A stretch of 6,711 nt of DNA from an uncultured cyanobacterium (lineage in GTDB: Bacteria > Cyanobacteriota > Cyanobacteriia > Cyanobacteriales > Geitlerinemataceae), in NCBI GenBank assembly GCA_937121005.1, contig CAKZKB010000685.1:1-6711 (forward strand), in the 5' to 3' direction. A program made the translations under genes and the position numbers. This document shows, piece after piece, positions 1 to 5,747 of this stretch (positions are counted from its first letter, which is position 1; each line of letters starts with the position of its first letter). Under the pieces are notes generated by a model. That model saw only the letters and a list, made by a program, of their open reading frames with translations. It was not told the DNA's origin and did no database searches.

Positions 1-1554
1 GCTGATTGATTGGCTTTGGTAATATTCAGTCGAAAGATAGCCAAAACTTCCCTGACTCGGAAGCGTATCGCAGAAGTTATCGTACCCGTACAGGCGAGCA
101 ATTTCTTCGATGAGATCGATTTCTCGTTCGATATCGCGGTAGCGGTAGGCGGGGACTTTTACCTGCCAGACAGTGGCACTTTTTTCGCTGACTTCAAAAC
201 CGAGATCGACGAGAATGCAGCGCATATCCTCAGTGGGAATGTCGCTAATTTTGCCATCGATTTTGACTTTACCGAGGAGTTGGCGAACGCGATCGATCCG
301 CAGTTCTAAGGTGCGCGAAAAATCGGGACGATCGTCGAATATTTGCTGCGAGACTGCTTTCCCGCCAGCAATGTCGCAAATCAGAGAAATAGCGCGATCG
401 CTTGCCAGTTCTAACTCAGCAAAATTGACCCCCCGTTCGTAGCGTGCCGAGGCTTCAGTTCGCAACCCTTGGGTGCGTGCAGATCGCCGGATCGCCACCG
501 GATCGAATAGTGCCGCTTCTAGCACTAAATTGGTGGTTGTGTCGCTAACTTCGGTGTCTTCTCCTCCCATGACCCCTGCTAAAGCAACGGGAGTATCGTT
601 TGCAGTAATTAACAGAGTTTGGGATTGCAATTTTCGTTTTTGGCTGTCGAGAGTGGTGAAGGTTTCGCCTTCTTTAGCAAAGCGAACCCCCATTGTCAAG
701 TCATCTGTCTTGGCAACGTTTTGTAGGCGATCGCGATCGAACGCATGGAGCGGCTGACCCCATTCCAATAAAATATAATTGGTGATATCCACCACATTAT
801 TAATGGGGCGCACTCCCGCCGCCTGCAATCGATGTTTGAGCCAGTCGGGAGAGGGCGCGATCGTCACGTTTTCGATGACAGTGGCGATGTAAGTGGGGCA
901 GGATTGCGCTTCGGCGATGTTTAATTTTAACGCATCGCTAGGGGAAAGAGAGACTGTAGAAACCTCCGGCAAGCGTACCGTTTTTCGCGTCAAGGCTGCT
1001 ACTTCTCGAGCCACGCCAACCATACTCAAGGCATCAGCGCGGTTGGCGGTGGAGGTCAGATCTAAAACGCGATCGTCTAACCCTAACAACGGCCGCGCGT
1101 CGTCCCCAACTTGGAAGTTATTTTCGCTTTCCCCATCGCCAAAAATATAGATCCCTTCCGAGTCTTTTTCTAACCCCAACTCGGACAGCGAACAAATCAT
1201 GCCCTCGGACTTGACACCGCGCAGCTTTGCAGGTTTAATTTTTAAATCCACTGCGGGTAAATAGGTTCCCAACGTGGCCACGGGAACGTAAATGTCGGTG
1301 CGAGCGTTCGGCGCGCCGCAGACAATATTAGATGGCGATTCTCCGCCGATATCCACTTGACAAACACGCAATTTGTCGGCGTTCGGATGGGGCTCGCACT
1401 CGACAATTTTACCCACCACCACACCATCAGCGCGATCGCGCCAGTCTTCAATATCTTCGACTTCAAACCCCGCCATTGTCAGCAGGTGGGCCAGTTCTTC
1501 CGGGGAAGTGTCGATGTCCACTCGTTCCCGCAGCCAGTTCCAGGAAATCCGCAT
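1..1554 (-). CDS. pheT: Phenylalanine--tRNA ligase beta subunit (5' part; gene continues past the left edge)
   Basis: The cytoplasmic alpha2-beta2 enzyme charges tRNA-Phe with phenylalanine; the beta subunit binds tRNA and carries the editing site that removes mischarged tyrosine. The ATG at 1554-1552 opens 518 uninterrupted codons up to the window edge; the family is usually about 800 residues, so the catalytic-like core and the C-terminal anticodon-binding (FDX-ACB) domain lie outside. Visible domains in order: an EMAP-type tRNA-binding OB fold at about 40-150 (VVVGKIVECEPHPNADKLRV at 45-64, NIVCGAPNAR at 76-85, RGVKSEGMICSLSELGL at 112-128); STANRADALSM near 168-178; a B3/4 editing domain at about 215-375 (NYILLEWGQPLHAFD at 259-273, AGVMGGEDTEVSD at 326-338, TEASARYERGVN at 366-377); and a B5 domain at about 414-490 ending in DIEREIDLIEEIARLYGYDNF. 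This motif set is diagnostic for PheT. No clear Shine-Dalgarno precedes the ATG. The gene is cut only by the window; I see no frameshift. Confidence 0.97.
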   Translation of the reverse strand, partial: MRISWNWLRERVDIDTSPEELAHLLTMAGFEVEDIEDWRDRADGVVVGKIVECEPHPNADKLRVCQVDIGGESPSNIVCGAPNARTDIYVPVATLGTYLPAVDLKIKPAKLRGVKSEGMICSLSELGLEKDSEGIYIFGDGESENNFQVGDDARPLLGLDDRVLDLTSTANRADALSMVGVAREVAALTRKTVRLPEVSTVSLSPSDALKLNIAEAQSCPTYIATVIENVTIAPSPDWLKHRLQAAGVRPINNVVDITNYILLEWGQPLHAFDRDRLQNVAKTDDLTMGVRFAKEGETFTTLDSQKRKLQSQTLLITANDTPVALAGVMGGEDTEVSDTTTNLVLEAALFDPVAIRRSARTQGLRTEASARYERGVNFAELELASDRAISLICDIAGGKAVSQQIFDDRPDFSRTLELRIDRVRQLLGKVKIDGKISDIPTEDMRCILVDLGFEVSEKSATVWQVKVPAYRYRDIEREIDLIEEIARLYGYDNFCDTLPSQGSFGYLSTEYYQSQSIS

Positions 1555-1589
1555 GAGTTATCTCGCGATCGTGAATTAGCGCGTCCTCT

Positions 1590-1595
1590 ATTGTA
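1590..1595 (-). promoter_or_regulatory. Possible -10 box of pheT
   Basis: Read on the minus strand this is TACAAT, ending 35 bases before the pheT start codon. Transcription would begin near 1583, giving a leader of roughly 30 bases. No convincing -35 box lies 16-18 bases further upstream, so the call rests on the hexamer and its position alone. Confidence 0.3.
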
Positions 1596-1644
1596 GCGCG
1601 ATCGCGATCGTTTTGGGAAGTCGCGTCGCAAATTTTTCGTTATC

Positions 1645-1672
1645 GTAGGGGCGATTCGCGAATCGCCCCTAC
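1645..1672. repeat. 28-bp perfect palindrome, dispersed-repeat type
   Basis: The arm GTAGGGGCGATTCG is followed at once by its exact reverse complement, with no spacer and no mismatch. As RNA it could fold into a strong hairpin; as DNA it is a symmetric site. Its first ten bases, GTAGGGGCGA, recur at 6332-6341 at the start of another hairpin, which suggests a repeat family rather than a gene-specific operator. It lies upstream of both divergent genes and carries no T-run on either side, so a terminator role is unlikely. Confidence 0.8.
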
Positions 1673-1867
1673 ATTTAAATCCCCTAAATCCCCATTTGTT
1701 GCATTAATTATGGAAATTGGTACGATTGGTATGCTACGATCGAAGATATGACAACCTTCAAATAGACAGACAATCGCTCAAACAATGCTACAGCATTCTT
1801 CTTGGGTTGACAGTAGAAGCCAGCACCTTAATTTCTATGAAGATAACACAGTTTTCGTCAAGCCAAC

Positions 1868-1876
1868 TGTTATAAT
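1868..1876 (+). promoter_or_regulatory. Extended -10 promoter of the glutaredoxin-like gene
   Basis: TGTTATAAT matches TGN plus a perfect TATAAT consensus. Transcription would start near 1883, about 27 bases before the ATG at 1910. No good -35 hexamer is seen at 17 bases, which is typical of extended -10 promoters. It would drive the small redox gene and probably murE behind it. Confidence 0.6.
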
Positions 1877-1909
1877 TATCGCCATCGCCCTTTGCTGTCA
1901 ATCGTAACC

Positions 1910-2176
1910 ATGCCCACCGATACCCGCCTAATTCTCTACAGTAAACCCGGCTGCCACCTGTGCGAAGGGTTGCAAGAAAAACTCGAACAGATCGAGGGAG
2001 TTCACTTAGAAATTCGCGACATTACCACGCGGGAAGACTGGTTTAATGCCTATGAATACGAGGTTCCGGTACTGTGCGACAGCAACGATAAACCTTTACC
2101 GCGTCCCTCTCCCCGTGCTAGCGTAGCACAATTGATACGAACGATACAAAAATATTGTCCCGACTCGACTGTATAA
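1910..2176 (+). CDS. Glutaredoxin-family (thioredoxin-fold) small protein
   Basis: An 88-residue thiol-redox protein of the short glutaredoxin-like type common in cyanobacteria, presumably cytoplasmic. After a first beta strand (RLILYSKPGC) it has a CHLC active-site motif (Cys15, Cys18), then an alpha helix, a second strand (VHLEIRDIT), and the cis-proline signature EVPVL (Pro53), ending in a helix preceded by RPSPRAS. That is the order and length of a minimal thioredoxin fold. The ATG at 1910 is preferred over a TTG six codons upstream because it places the first strand near the N-terminus, as usual for the family; no Shine-Dalgarno is visible before either. murE starts 38 bases after its stop codon in the same direction, so the two are probably co-transcribed. 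The partner substrate is unknown; the fold assignment is firm, the physiological role is not. Confidence 0.85.
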   Translation: MPTDTRLILYSKPGCHLCEGLQEKLEQIEGVHLEIRDITTREDWFNAYEYEVPVLCDSNDKPLPRPSPRASVAQLIRTIQKYCPDSTV

Positions 2177-2177
2177 T
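2172..2177 (+). promoter_or_regulatory. Possible internal -10 box for murE
   Basis: TATAAT overlaps the stop codon of the glutaredoxin-like gene, with TG immediately before it but without the one-base spacer of a canonical extended -10. Transcription would start near 2184, about 31 bases before the murE ATG. No -35 box is evident. It could give murE expression independent of the upstream gene. Confidence 0.35.
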
Positions 2178-2214
2178 CATAGTAACATCTGGAGTGAGGT
2201 TCGGAGGTTCGGTT

Positions 2215-3702
2215 ATGAAACTCGGCGATTTATTAGCGGCGGTTCCCGATTTACAAGTTCCCTCAGATCCGCGTTTGGATGGGGAAGTCAAAGGCATCAG
2301 CACTAATTCCCATGCTTGTCAAGCAGGAGATTTGTTCGTGGGAATGCCGGGAACGCGAGTCGATGGGGGTGAGTTTTGGCAAGGGGCCTTAAATGAAGGA
2401 GCGATCGCGGCAATTATCTCCCCAGAGGCGGCCGAAAAAGTACCTCCCGACAGCAACAAACTGGTATTTGTTATCGACGATGTGGCGGCAGCTTGCGCGT
2501 ATTTGTCCTCCGCCTTTTACGAGTATCCGGCACGCCAAATGCAGACGATCGGCGTAACCGGAACCAATGGCAAAACAACCACCACCCATTTAATTGAGTT
2601 TCTGTTAGCCTCGGCACAACAACCGACGGCATTGCTAGGAACTCTATACGCACGCTGGCCGGGATATCAAAAAACAGCATCCTATACGACTCCGTTTGCA
2701 GTGGATTTGCAAGCACAACTGGCAGAAGCGGCAAAAGCAGGGTCGAAATATGCGGTGATGGAAGTCAGTTCGCATTCGTTAGTACAAAAGCGAATTCTCG
2801 GATGTGCGTTTGCAGCTGCCGTATTTACTAACTTGACGCAGGATCATTTAGACTTCCATAAAGACATGGAAGATTACTTTGCAGCTAAGGCATTGCTGTT
2901 CTCGCCAGACTATTTACAAGGACGAGCGATCGTTAATGGCGACGATGCTTACGGACAGCGCATTATTAAAAGTTTAGATCCAGAGCGAGTTTGGCGTTAC
3001 AGTACCCAATCCGAAGCCGACTTGTGGACGAGCGATCTGATTTTGGAACCCATGGGTGTCAAAGGAAAATTGCATACGCCCGCCGGAGAAACTGCTTTCG
3101 AGTTGCCTTTAGTGGGGCAATATAACATCGAAAATATGCTAGCAGCAGTGGGTGTCGCTTTGCATTGCGGTATCGAACTGGAGGCGATCGCGTCTGCTTT
3201 ACCTCGGTTTACAGGCGTTCCGGGGCGCATGGAACGAGTGCAGCTAAAGTCGGAACAAGACATCAGCATCATTGTCGATTACGCCCACACGCCGGACAGT
3301 TTGGAAAACGTCTTAAAAGCATCGCGGCCGTTTATTAGCAAAAAAATGATTTGCGTCTTCGGTTGTGGGGGCGATCGCGATCGCACCAAGCGCCCCAAAA
3401 TGGGTAAAATTGCCGCCGAACTCTCCGACTTGGCAGTGGTGACTTCCGACAACCCGCGCACGGAAGATCCGCAGCGCATTCTCGATGACATTCTGGCAGG
3501 CATTCCTGAAGAAACGACGGTGAAAGTTATCGCCGATCGCGCCGAAGCCATTCGCACGGCCATCTTAGAAGCCAAACCTGGTGACGGTGTAATTATTGCG
3601 GGGAAGGGGCACGAAGACTATCAAATTTTGGGCACGGAAAAAATCCATTTCGACGATCGCGAACAGGCGCGATCGGCTTTGGAGGAACGGTACAATTCCT
3701 AG
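2215..3702 (+). CDS. murE: UDP-N-acetylmuramoyl-L-alanyl-D-glutamate--2,6-diaminopimelate ligase
   Basis: A cytoplasmic ATP-dependent Mur ligase that adds the third stem-peptide residue, meso-diaminopimelate, to UDP-MurNAc-L-Ala-D-Glu in peptidoglycan synthesis. The product has 495 residues, normal for MurE. An N-terminal UDP-substrate domain (1-110) is followed by the central ATPase domain with the P-loop TGTNGKTT (115-122), TNLTQDHLDFH (205-215) and the lysine expected to be carbamylated (Lys225 in AAKALLF). The C-terminal domain follows, with GVPGRMERV (334-342), DYAHTPDSLENVL (355-367) and GCGGDRDRTKRPKMG (383-397). DNPR (412-415) is the motif that selects meso-diaminopimelate rather than lysine, and GKGHEDYQ lies at 463-470. 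The ATG at 2215 is chosen because GGAGG (2203-2207) stands seven bases upstream; an in-frame TTG at 2155 would overlap the preceding gene and add 20 unlikely residues. All expected motifs are present and the gene looks intact. Confidence 0.98.
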   Translation: MKLGDLLAAVPDLQVPSDPRLDGEVKGISTNSHACQAGDLFVGMPGTRVDGGEFWQGALNEGAIAAIISPEAAEKVPPDSNKLVFVIDDVAAACAYLSSAFYEYPARQMQTIGVTGTNGKTTTTHLIEFLLASAQQPTALLGTLYARWPGYQKTASYTTPFAVDLQAQLAEAAKAGSKYAVMEVSSHSLVQKRILGCAFAAAVFTNLTQDHLDFHKDMEDYFAAKALLFSPDYLQGRAIVNGDDAYGQRIIKSLDPERVWRYSTQSEADLWTSDLILEPMGVKGKLHTPAGETAFELPLVGQYNIENMLAAVGVALHCGIELEAIASALPRFTGVPGRMERVQLKSEQDISIIVDYAHTPDSLENVLKASRPFISKKMICVFGCGGDRDRTKRPKMGKIAAELSDLAVVTSDNPRTEDPQRILDDILAGIPEETTVKVIADRAEAIRTAILEAKPGDGVIIAGKGHEDYQILGTEKIHFDDREQARSALEERYNS

Positions 3703-3757
3703 CAGAACTTCAGGAGGAGGGTAAACATTTCTGCCGTAAGGATTCAGGTATGCTAGG
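3698..3757. repeat. Inverted repeat overlapping the murE stop codon
   Basis: CCTAGCA (3698-3704) is exactly complementary to TGCTAGG (3751-3757), and a competing inner pair, GCAGAA (3702-3707) with TTCTGC (3729-3734), overlaps the left arm. Such RNA could fold at the 3' end of the murE message. No T-run follows, so it is not a classical intrinsic terminator; a 3'-end protecting or pausing structure is possible but unproven. Confidence 0.3.
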
Positions 3758-3850
3758 TTAAAGGGGTGTAGAAACCCGGTTTCTCGCTTATAGCCAGACA
3801 AAATTCGAGTTTTTCCCTTCAGAAACCGGGTTTCTCTGTACTACCTGAAT
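3742..3850. repeat. Nested inverted-repeat element between convergent genes
   Basis: The outer arms ATTCAGGTA (3742-3750) and TACCTGAAT (3842-3850) are exact reverse complements. Inside them AGAAACCCGGTTTCT (3770-3784) and AGAAACCGGGTTTCT (3821-3835) are exact reverse complements of each other, and each is also a near-palindrome with 7-bp arms around one central base. The whole could fold either as two small hairpins or as one long stem. AGAAACCSGGTTTCT-type repeats are abundant in several filamentous and unicellular cyanobacteria. The element sits where the murE transcript and the opposite gene's transcript converge, so it may act as a two-way transcription barrier, but a T-run in the right place is lacking on either strand. 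Confidence 0.6.
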
Positions 3851-3873
3851 ACTTTTTCTACCTTACTACTACC

Positions 3874-4740
3874 CTATTTTACAGTCGTTGGACTCAAAAT
3901 TAACAACTGATTCCCCAAATCGCTGTCGCGAATGGCGACAACTAAAGGACGTTCGCGAGGATCGCAAGACGAACAAGGTTTCAGTGTCCGAAAAATGTAG
4001 ATCCAGCGATCGCGTTCGATGAGTAACCGCCAAACGCGATCGGTTTCGCTATCGCTGAGACTGGCAGTATTTTCTACTTGTTCCCAGAGTTTCGGATCGC
4101 CAATAATGCGAAAATTGTCTACAGGTTGTGGCGTGGCGAACGGTTGCCCCAGACTAATGAGATTTTTAGGGGTAACAAATGTAACAACGGGTAGAGTCGA
4201 TGTGGTATTATAAGCATCGCGGCGAGCGTCGATCGTCCCTTGAGACTTAGCAAGATAAAATAGGACGAGAAGTACCCATAACAGCGCGATCGCTTCGTCA
4301 AGAATAGTTTGAGAAAAATCAATTTTATGGGGTTTATGAGGGAGAATTTTGCCAGTGATAGATCTAGCAATATTTCTCCATTGTCGATATTTTGATGTTT
4401 GTTGTTCGAGCAAATATTTTAAGATTGTTTGACGGCTTCTTTTGAGAATGCAGACGACGATCGCATCGAAAGATTTCAGAATTGCTAAACTCAGACGAAT
4501 GGCGACGGGAGTTAGAGATAGCGCGATCGCGGCTTTCACAATGGCGATCGCGTTGCCAAAAAAAACTTGTAGCGGAACCAACAAAAACGACTCAAATGCC
4601 AGATCGAGGGTTGTGACTTCTAAATGAAAGTAACCGAAATACGACCAGCGATAAATCCAGCCAACAAAATAGAGTCCTGCACCTAGCAAACTGAGCAGTC
4701 CGAGAATTTTGCGAAACAAACTCGGGGGACGATCGTCCAT
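3874..4740 (-). CDS. Multi-pass membrane protein with soluble C-terminal CSSC domain, function unknown
   Basis: A 288-residue protein I do not recognise. By eye, a basic N-terminus is followed by a hydrophobic segment at about 12-30, a long hydrophobic stretch at about 47-98 that could hold two helices, a strongly basic loop (about 100-140, rich in K and R), and another clear membrane helix at about 148-164. The remaining 165-288 is hydrophilic with beta-rich stretches (TLPVVTFVTPKNL, DRWIYIF) and contains CSSC at 256-259. By the positive-inside rule the basic loop is cytoplasmic and the C-terminal domain outside. The ATG at 4740 is preferred; a GTG one codon earlier is possible, and neither has a Shine-Dalgarno. 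It is convergent with murE and divergent from the lipoprotein gene 71 bases away. The reading frame is long, holds several HIP1 sites and has plausible membrane topology, so it is a real gene; the CSSC could be redox-active or bind metal, which is conjecture. Confidence 0.75.
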   Translation of the reverse strand: MDDRPPSLFRKILGLLSLLGAGLYFVGWIYRWSYFGYFHLEVTTLDLAFESFLLVPLQVFFGNAIAIVKAAIALSLTPVAIRLSLAILKSFDAIVVCILKRSRQTILKYLLEQQTSKYRQWRNIARSITGKILPHKPHKIDFSQTILDEAIALLWVLLVLFYLAKSQGTIDARRDAYNTTSTLPVVTFVTPKNLISLGQPFATPQPVDNFRIIGDPKLWEQVENTASLSDSETDRVWRLLIERDRWIYIFRTLKPCSSCDPRERPLVVAIRDSDLGNQLLILSPTTVK

Positions 4741-4771
4741 CACATCGCAGCACCAAAGGTTTCAGACTGGA

Positions 4772-4782
4772 GCTATAATAGC
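4772..4782. promoter_or_regulatory. Shared symmetric core of divergent promoters
   Basis: GCTATAATAGC is symmetric except at its centre. On the plus strand it contains TATAAT (4774-4779), about 33 bases before the lipoprotein ATG; on the minus strand it contains TATTAT (4780-4775), about 35 bases before the membrane-protein ATG. Both distances suit a -10 box with a short leader. Because the boxes overlap, polymerase could occupy only one direction at a time. No clear -35 hexamer is seen on either side. Confidence 0.5.
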
Positions 4783-4811
4783 ATAAGGCAGTCGATCGGA
4801 GGAGAGACAAA

Positions 4812-5366
4812 ATGAAACAAATTTTTATCGCCTTGCTTCTTGCGACAACACTGATTAGCTGCACCGATCCGAACCCTGACAGTGAAGCGCGATCGACCGT
4901 TTCTCACTTAGGCGAGAAAGAAATTGAGATTTTGTTACCGGAAACGGTGACAGTTAACACACTCAATGGCGACACCAGAGAAGGACGTTTAGAAGCGATG
5001 AACGATACCACCTTAACCCTCTCAGTCGCGGGAAATTCGCTCCCCATTCCGCTAGCAGAAGTTGATACAGTCCAATTCAGTGGAGATGTCCAATTGTACA
5101 GTACGGGAGAGATAGTCATTCGCGGCGATCGCAATGAAGAAGAAAGCAACACTCCCCAAACTTTGACCGTTCCGATTGCCAATTTTCGCATTGGTGAGAG
5201 TGGTGAGAACATAGCGATCGTCGATCTAACTTCTGGGGACAACAGTGAAGGGTTTATCGACAACAAAAACAATCGTCACTTTATTGTTGACGGCATACAA
5301 TTTGAACCATCAGGAAACCCAGAAAATCTGCACCTAAAAGTATTCGTGGAGGATAAAAAACCCTAA
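4812..5366 (+). CDS. Small lipoprotein with possible Sm-like beta domain, function unknown
   Basis: A 184-residue predicted lipoprotein. The N-terminus MKQIFIALLLATTLISC is a type II signal peptide: one lysine, a hydrophobic core, and the lipobox LISC with Cys17 as the lipid-modified residue. The mature part is acidic and without further membrane segments. Residues about 44-90 (VTVNTLNGDTREGRLEAMND, then LTLSVAGNSLPIPLAEVDTVQF) show the alternating strand pattern of an Sm-like or short beta-barrel domain: a glycine turn, EGRLEAM, TLTLS, then IPLAEVDTVQF. This resemblance is by pattern only. A second beta-rich stretch follows (LTVPIANFRIG, IAIVDLTSGDNSEGFID). GGAGGAG (4798-4804) lies seven bases before the ATG, a strong ribosome binding site. 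The gene is divergent from the membrane-protein gene and may share its promoter region; a joint envelope role is a guess. Confidence 0.8.
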   Translation: MKQIFIALLLATTLISCTDPNPDSEARSTVSHLGEKEIEILLPETVTVNTLNGDTREGRLEAMNDTTLTLSVAGNSLPIPLAEVDTVQFSGDVQLYSTGEIVIRGDRNEEESNTPQTLTVPIANFRIGESGENIAIVDLTSGDNSEGFIDNKNNRHFIVDGIQFEPSGNPENLHLKVFVEDKKP

Positions 5367-5418
5367 AACTTCCTAGTTTGCGGTTTAGGTTTGGGAATGG
5401 AGTATCTCGTATCCCAAA
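5362..5418 (+). terminator. Two consecutive weak hairpins after the lipoprotein gene
   Basis: CCTAAA (5362-5367, overlapping the stop codon) pairs with TTTAGG (5384-5389), and TTTGGGA (5390-5396) pairs with TCCCAAA (5412-5418) around a 15-base loop. They stand back to back exactly at the gene end, where a terminator is expected, but neither is followed by a T-run and the first is AT-rich and weak. Treat as a possible 3'-end structure. Confidence 0.3.
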
Positions 5419-5445
5419 TCAAACAAACACGAGGGCAAGAAAGTA

Positions 5446-5454
5446 TGTTACAAT
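5446..5454 (+). promoter_or_regulatory. Extended -10 promoter of the antitoxin-toxin pair
   Basis: TGTTACAAT fits TGN plus TACAAT, 38 bases before the antitoxin ATG. The same arrangement (TGATACAAT, 37 bases before the ATG) stands before the second antitoxin-like gene at 6375-6383, and this conserved geometry supports both calls. Autoregulation by the antitoxin at or near this site is expected for such modules but not shown by the sequence. Confidence 0.55.
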
Positions 5455-5469
5455 CGAATGTAGCCCGTA

Positions 5470-5561
5470 GATCGCGCTTTGAGGTAACTACCATGCAAAT
5501 TACAGGAATTAAACGCGGAAAGACGATCGAGTTACCAGAAGAACTCGATCTCCCGGACGGA
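5470..5561 (+). repeat. Duplicated leader plus first 23 codons of the antitoxin, copy 1
   Basis: This 92-base segment matches 6398-6489 at 87 positions. The first 17 bases, containing the GAGG ribosome binding site, are identical; three differences fall in the six bases before the ATG; and the 69 coding bases differ at only two positions, both synonymous. Similarity falls off sharply after codon 23. The sequence between the promoter -10 box and this block is much less alike. Confidence 0.9.
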
Positions 5562-5741
5562 CAAGCAATTGCAGTAGAGATTATAGAAACTCGATCGCAA
5601 ACAGAGGAGACAAAAGCGGAAACCGTACCAGAGGTATTTGGTGCGTGGAAGGACGATCGCGAAATCAAGGAAATTTTTGCAGAGATCGATCGAGAACGCC
5701 ATTTATATCGTGGAAGGGAAATTAAGTTTTTGGAGGATTAG
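5493..5741 (+). CDS. Antitoxin of a VapBC-like toxin-antitoxin pair
   Basis: An 82-residue acidic protein immediately upstream of a PIN-domain toxin. Its N-terminal part (MQITGIKRGKTIELPEELDL, then PDGQAIAVEI) has the look of a short swapped-hairpin or small beta-barrel DNA-binding module such as AbrB/MazE-like or DUF104-type antitoxins; which of these it is I cannot settle. The C-terminal tail (FGAWKDDREIKEIFAEIDRE, then RHLYRGREI) is helical and acidic then basic, the usual toxin-wrapping tail. The ATG at 5493 is chosen over upstream in-frame starts because GAGG (5481-5484) stands eight bases before it and because the second copy at 6421 begins at exactly the same point. The toxin starts six bases after the stop codon, so the pair is one transcription unit. 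The normal role is to neutralise the toxin and repress the operon, inferred from context. Confidence 0.85.
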   Translation: MQITGIKRGKTIELPEELDLPDGQAIAVEIIETRSQTEETKAETVPEVFGAWKDDREIKEIFAEIDRERHLYRGREIKFLED

Positions 5742-5747
5742 AGGAGC

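Larger units (their letters stand above)
1555..1909. other. Intergenic region between divergent pheT and the glutaredoxin-like gene
   Basis: This 355-base stretch holds no plausible gene. It contains a HIP1 octamer (1598-1605), the candidate pheT -10 box, a 28-bp perfect palindrome (1645-1672), a small inverted repeat AATGCT-AC-AGCATT (1784-1797) and the extended -10 promoter at 1868-1876. An isolated TTGACA at 1807-1812 has no -10 box at a usable distance. No tRNA-like or riboswitch-like architecture was recognised by eye. Confidence 0.7.

Noticed and set aside
1242..1596. Several 68-79 codon open frames on both strands over the 5' part of pheT
   Set aside because: They overlap a clearly recognisable PheT reading frame, lack ribosome binding sites and encode low-complexity, Arg/Ser/Pro-rich sequence typical of shadow frames in GATCG-rich DNA.
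1807..1812. TTGACA as a consensus -35 box
   Set aside because: No acceptable -10 hexamer is found 16-18 bases downstream, and the TATAAT at 1871 is 58 bases away.
2155..2214. MurE start at the TTG at 2155
   Set aside because: It overlaps the upstream gene, has no ribosome binding site, and adds residues absent from typical MurE; the ATG at 2215 has GGAGG seven bases before it.
3770..3835. Start of a CRISPR-like array from the two AGAAACCSGGTTTCT copies
   Set aside because: There are only two copies, in inverted relation, 15 bases long, with no further spaced repeats and no cas gene; dispersed palindromes explain them better.
4904..5272. 122-codon minus-strand frame inside the lipoprotein gene
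   Set aside because: The plus-strand frame has a strong Shine-Dalgarno, signal peptide and lipobox; the antisense frame has neither a translation signal nor a sensible product.
5391..5492. N-terminal extension of the antitoxin by 34 codons to an upstream TTG
   Set aside because: The extension would lie across the promoter -10 box and the Shine-Dalgarno, and the duplicated copy at 6421 shows similarity in protein sequence only from the internal ATG onward.
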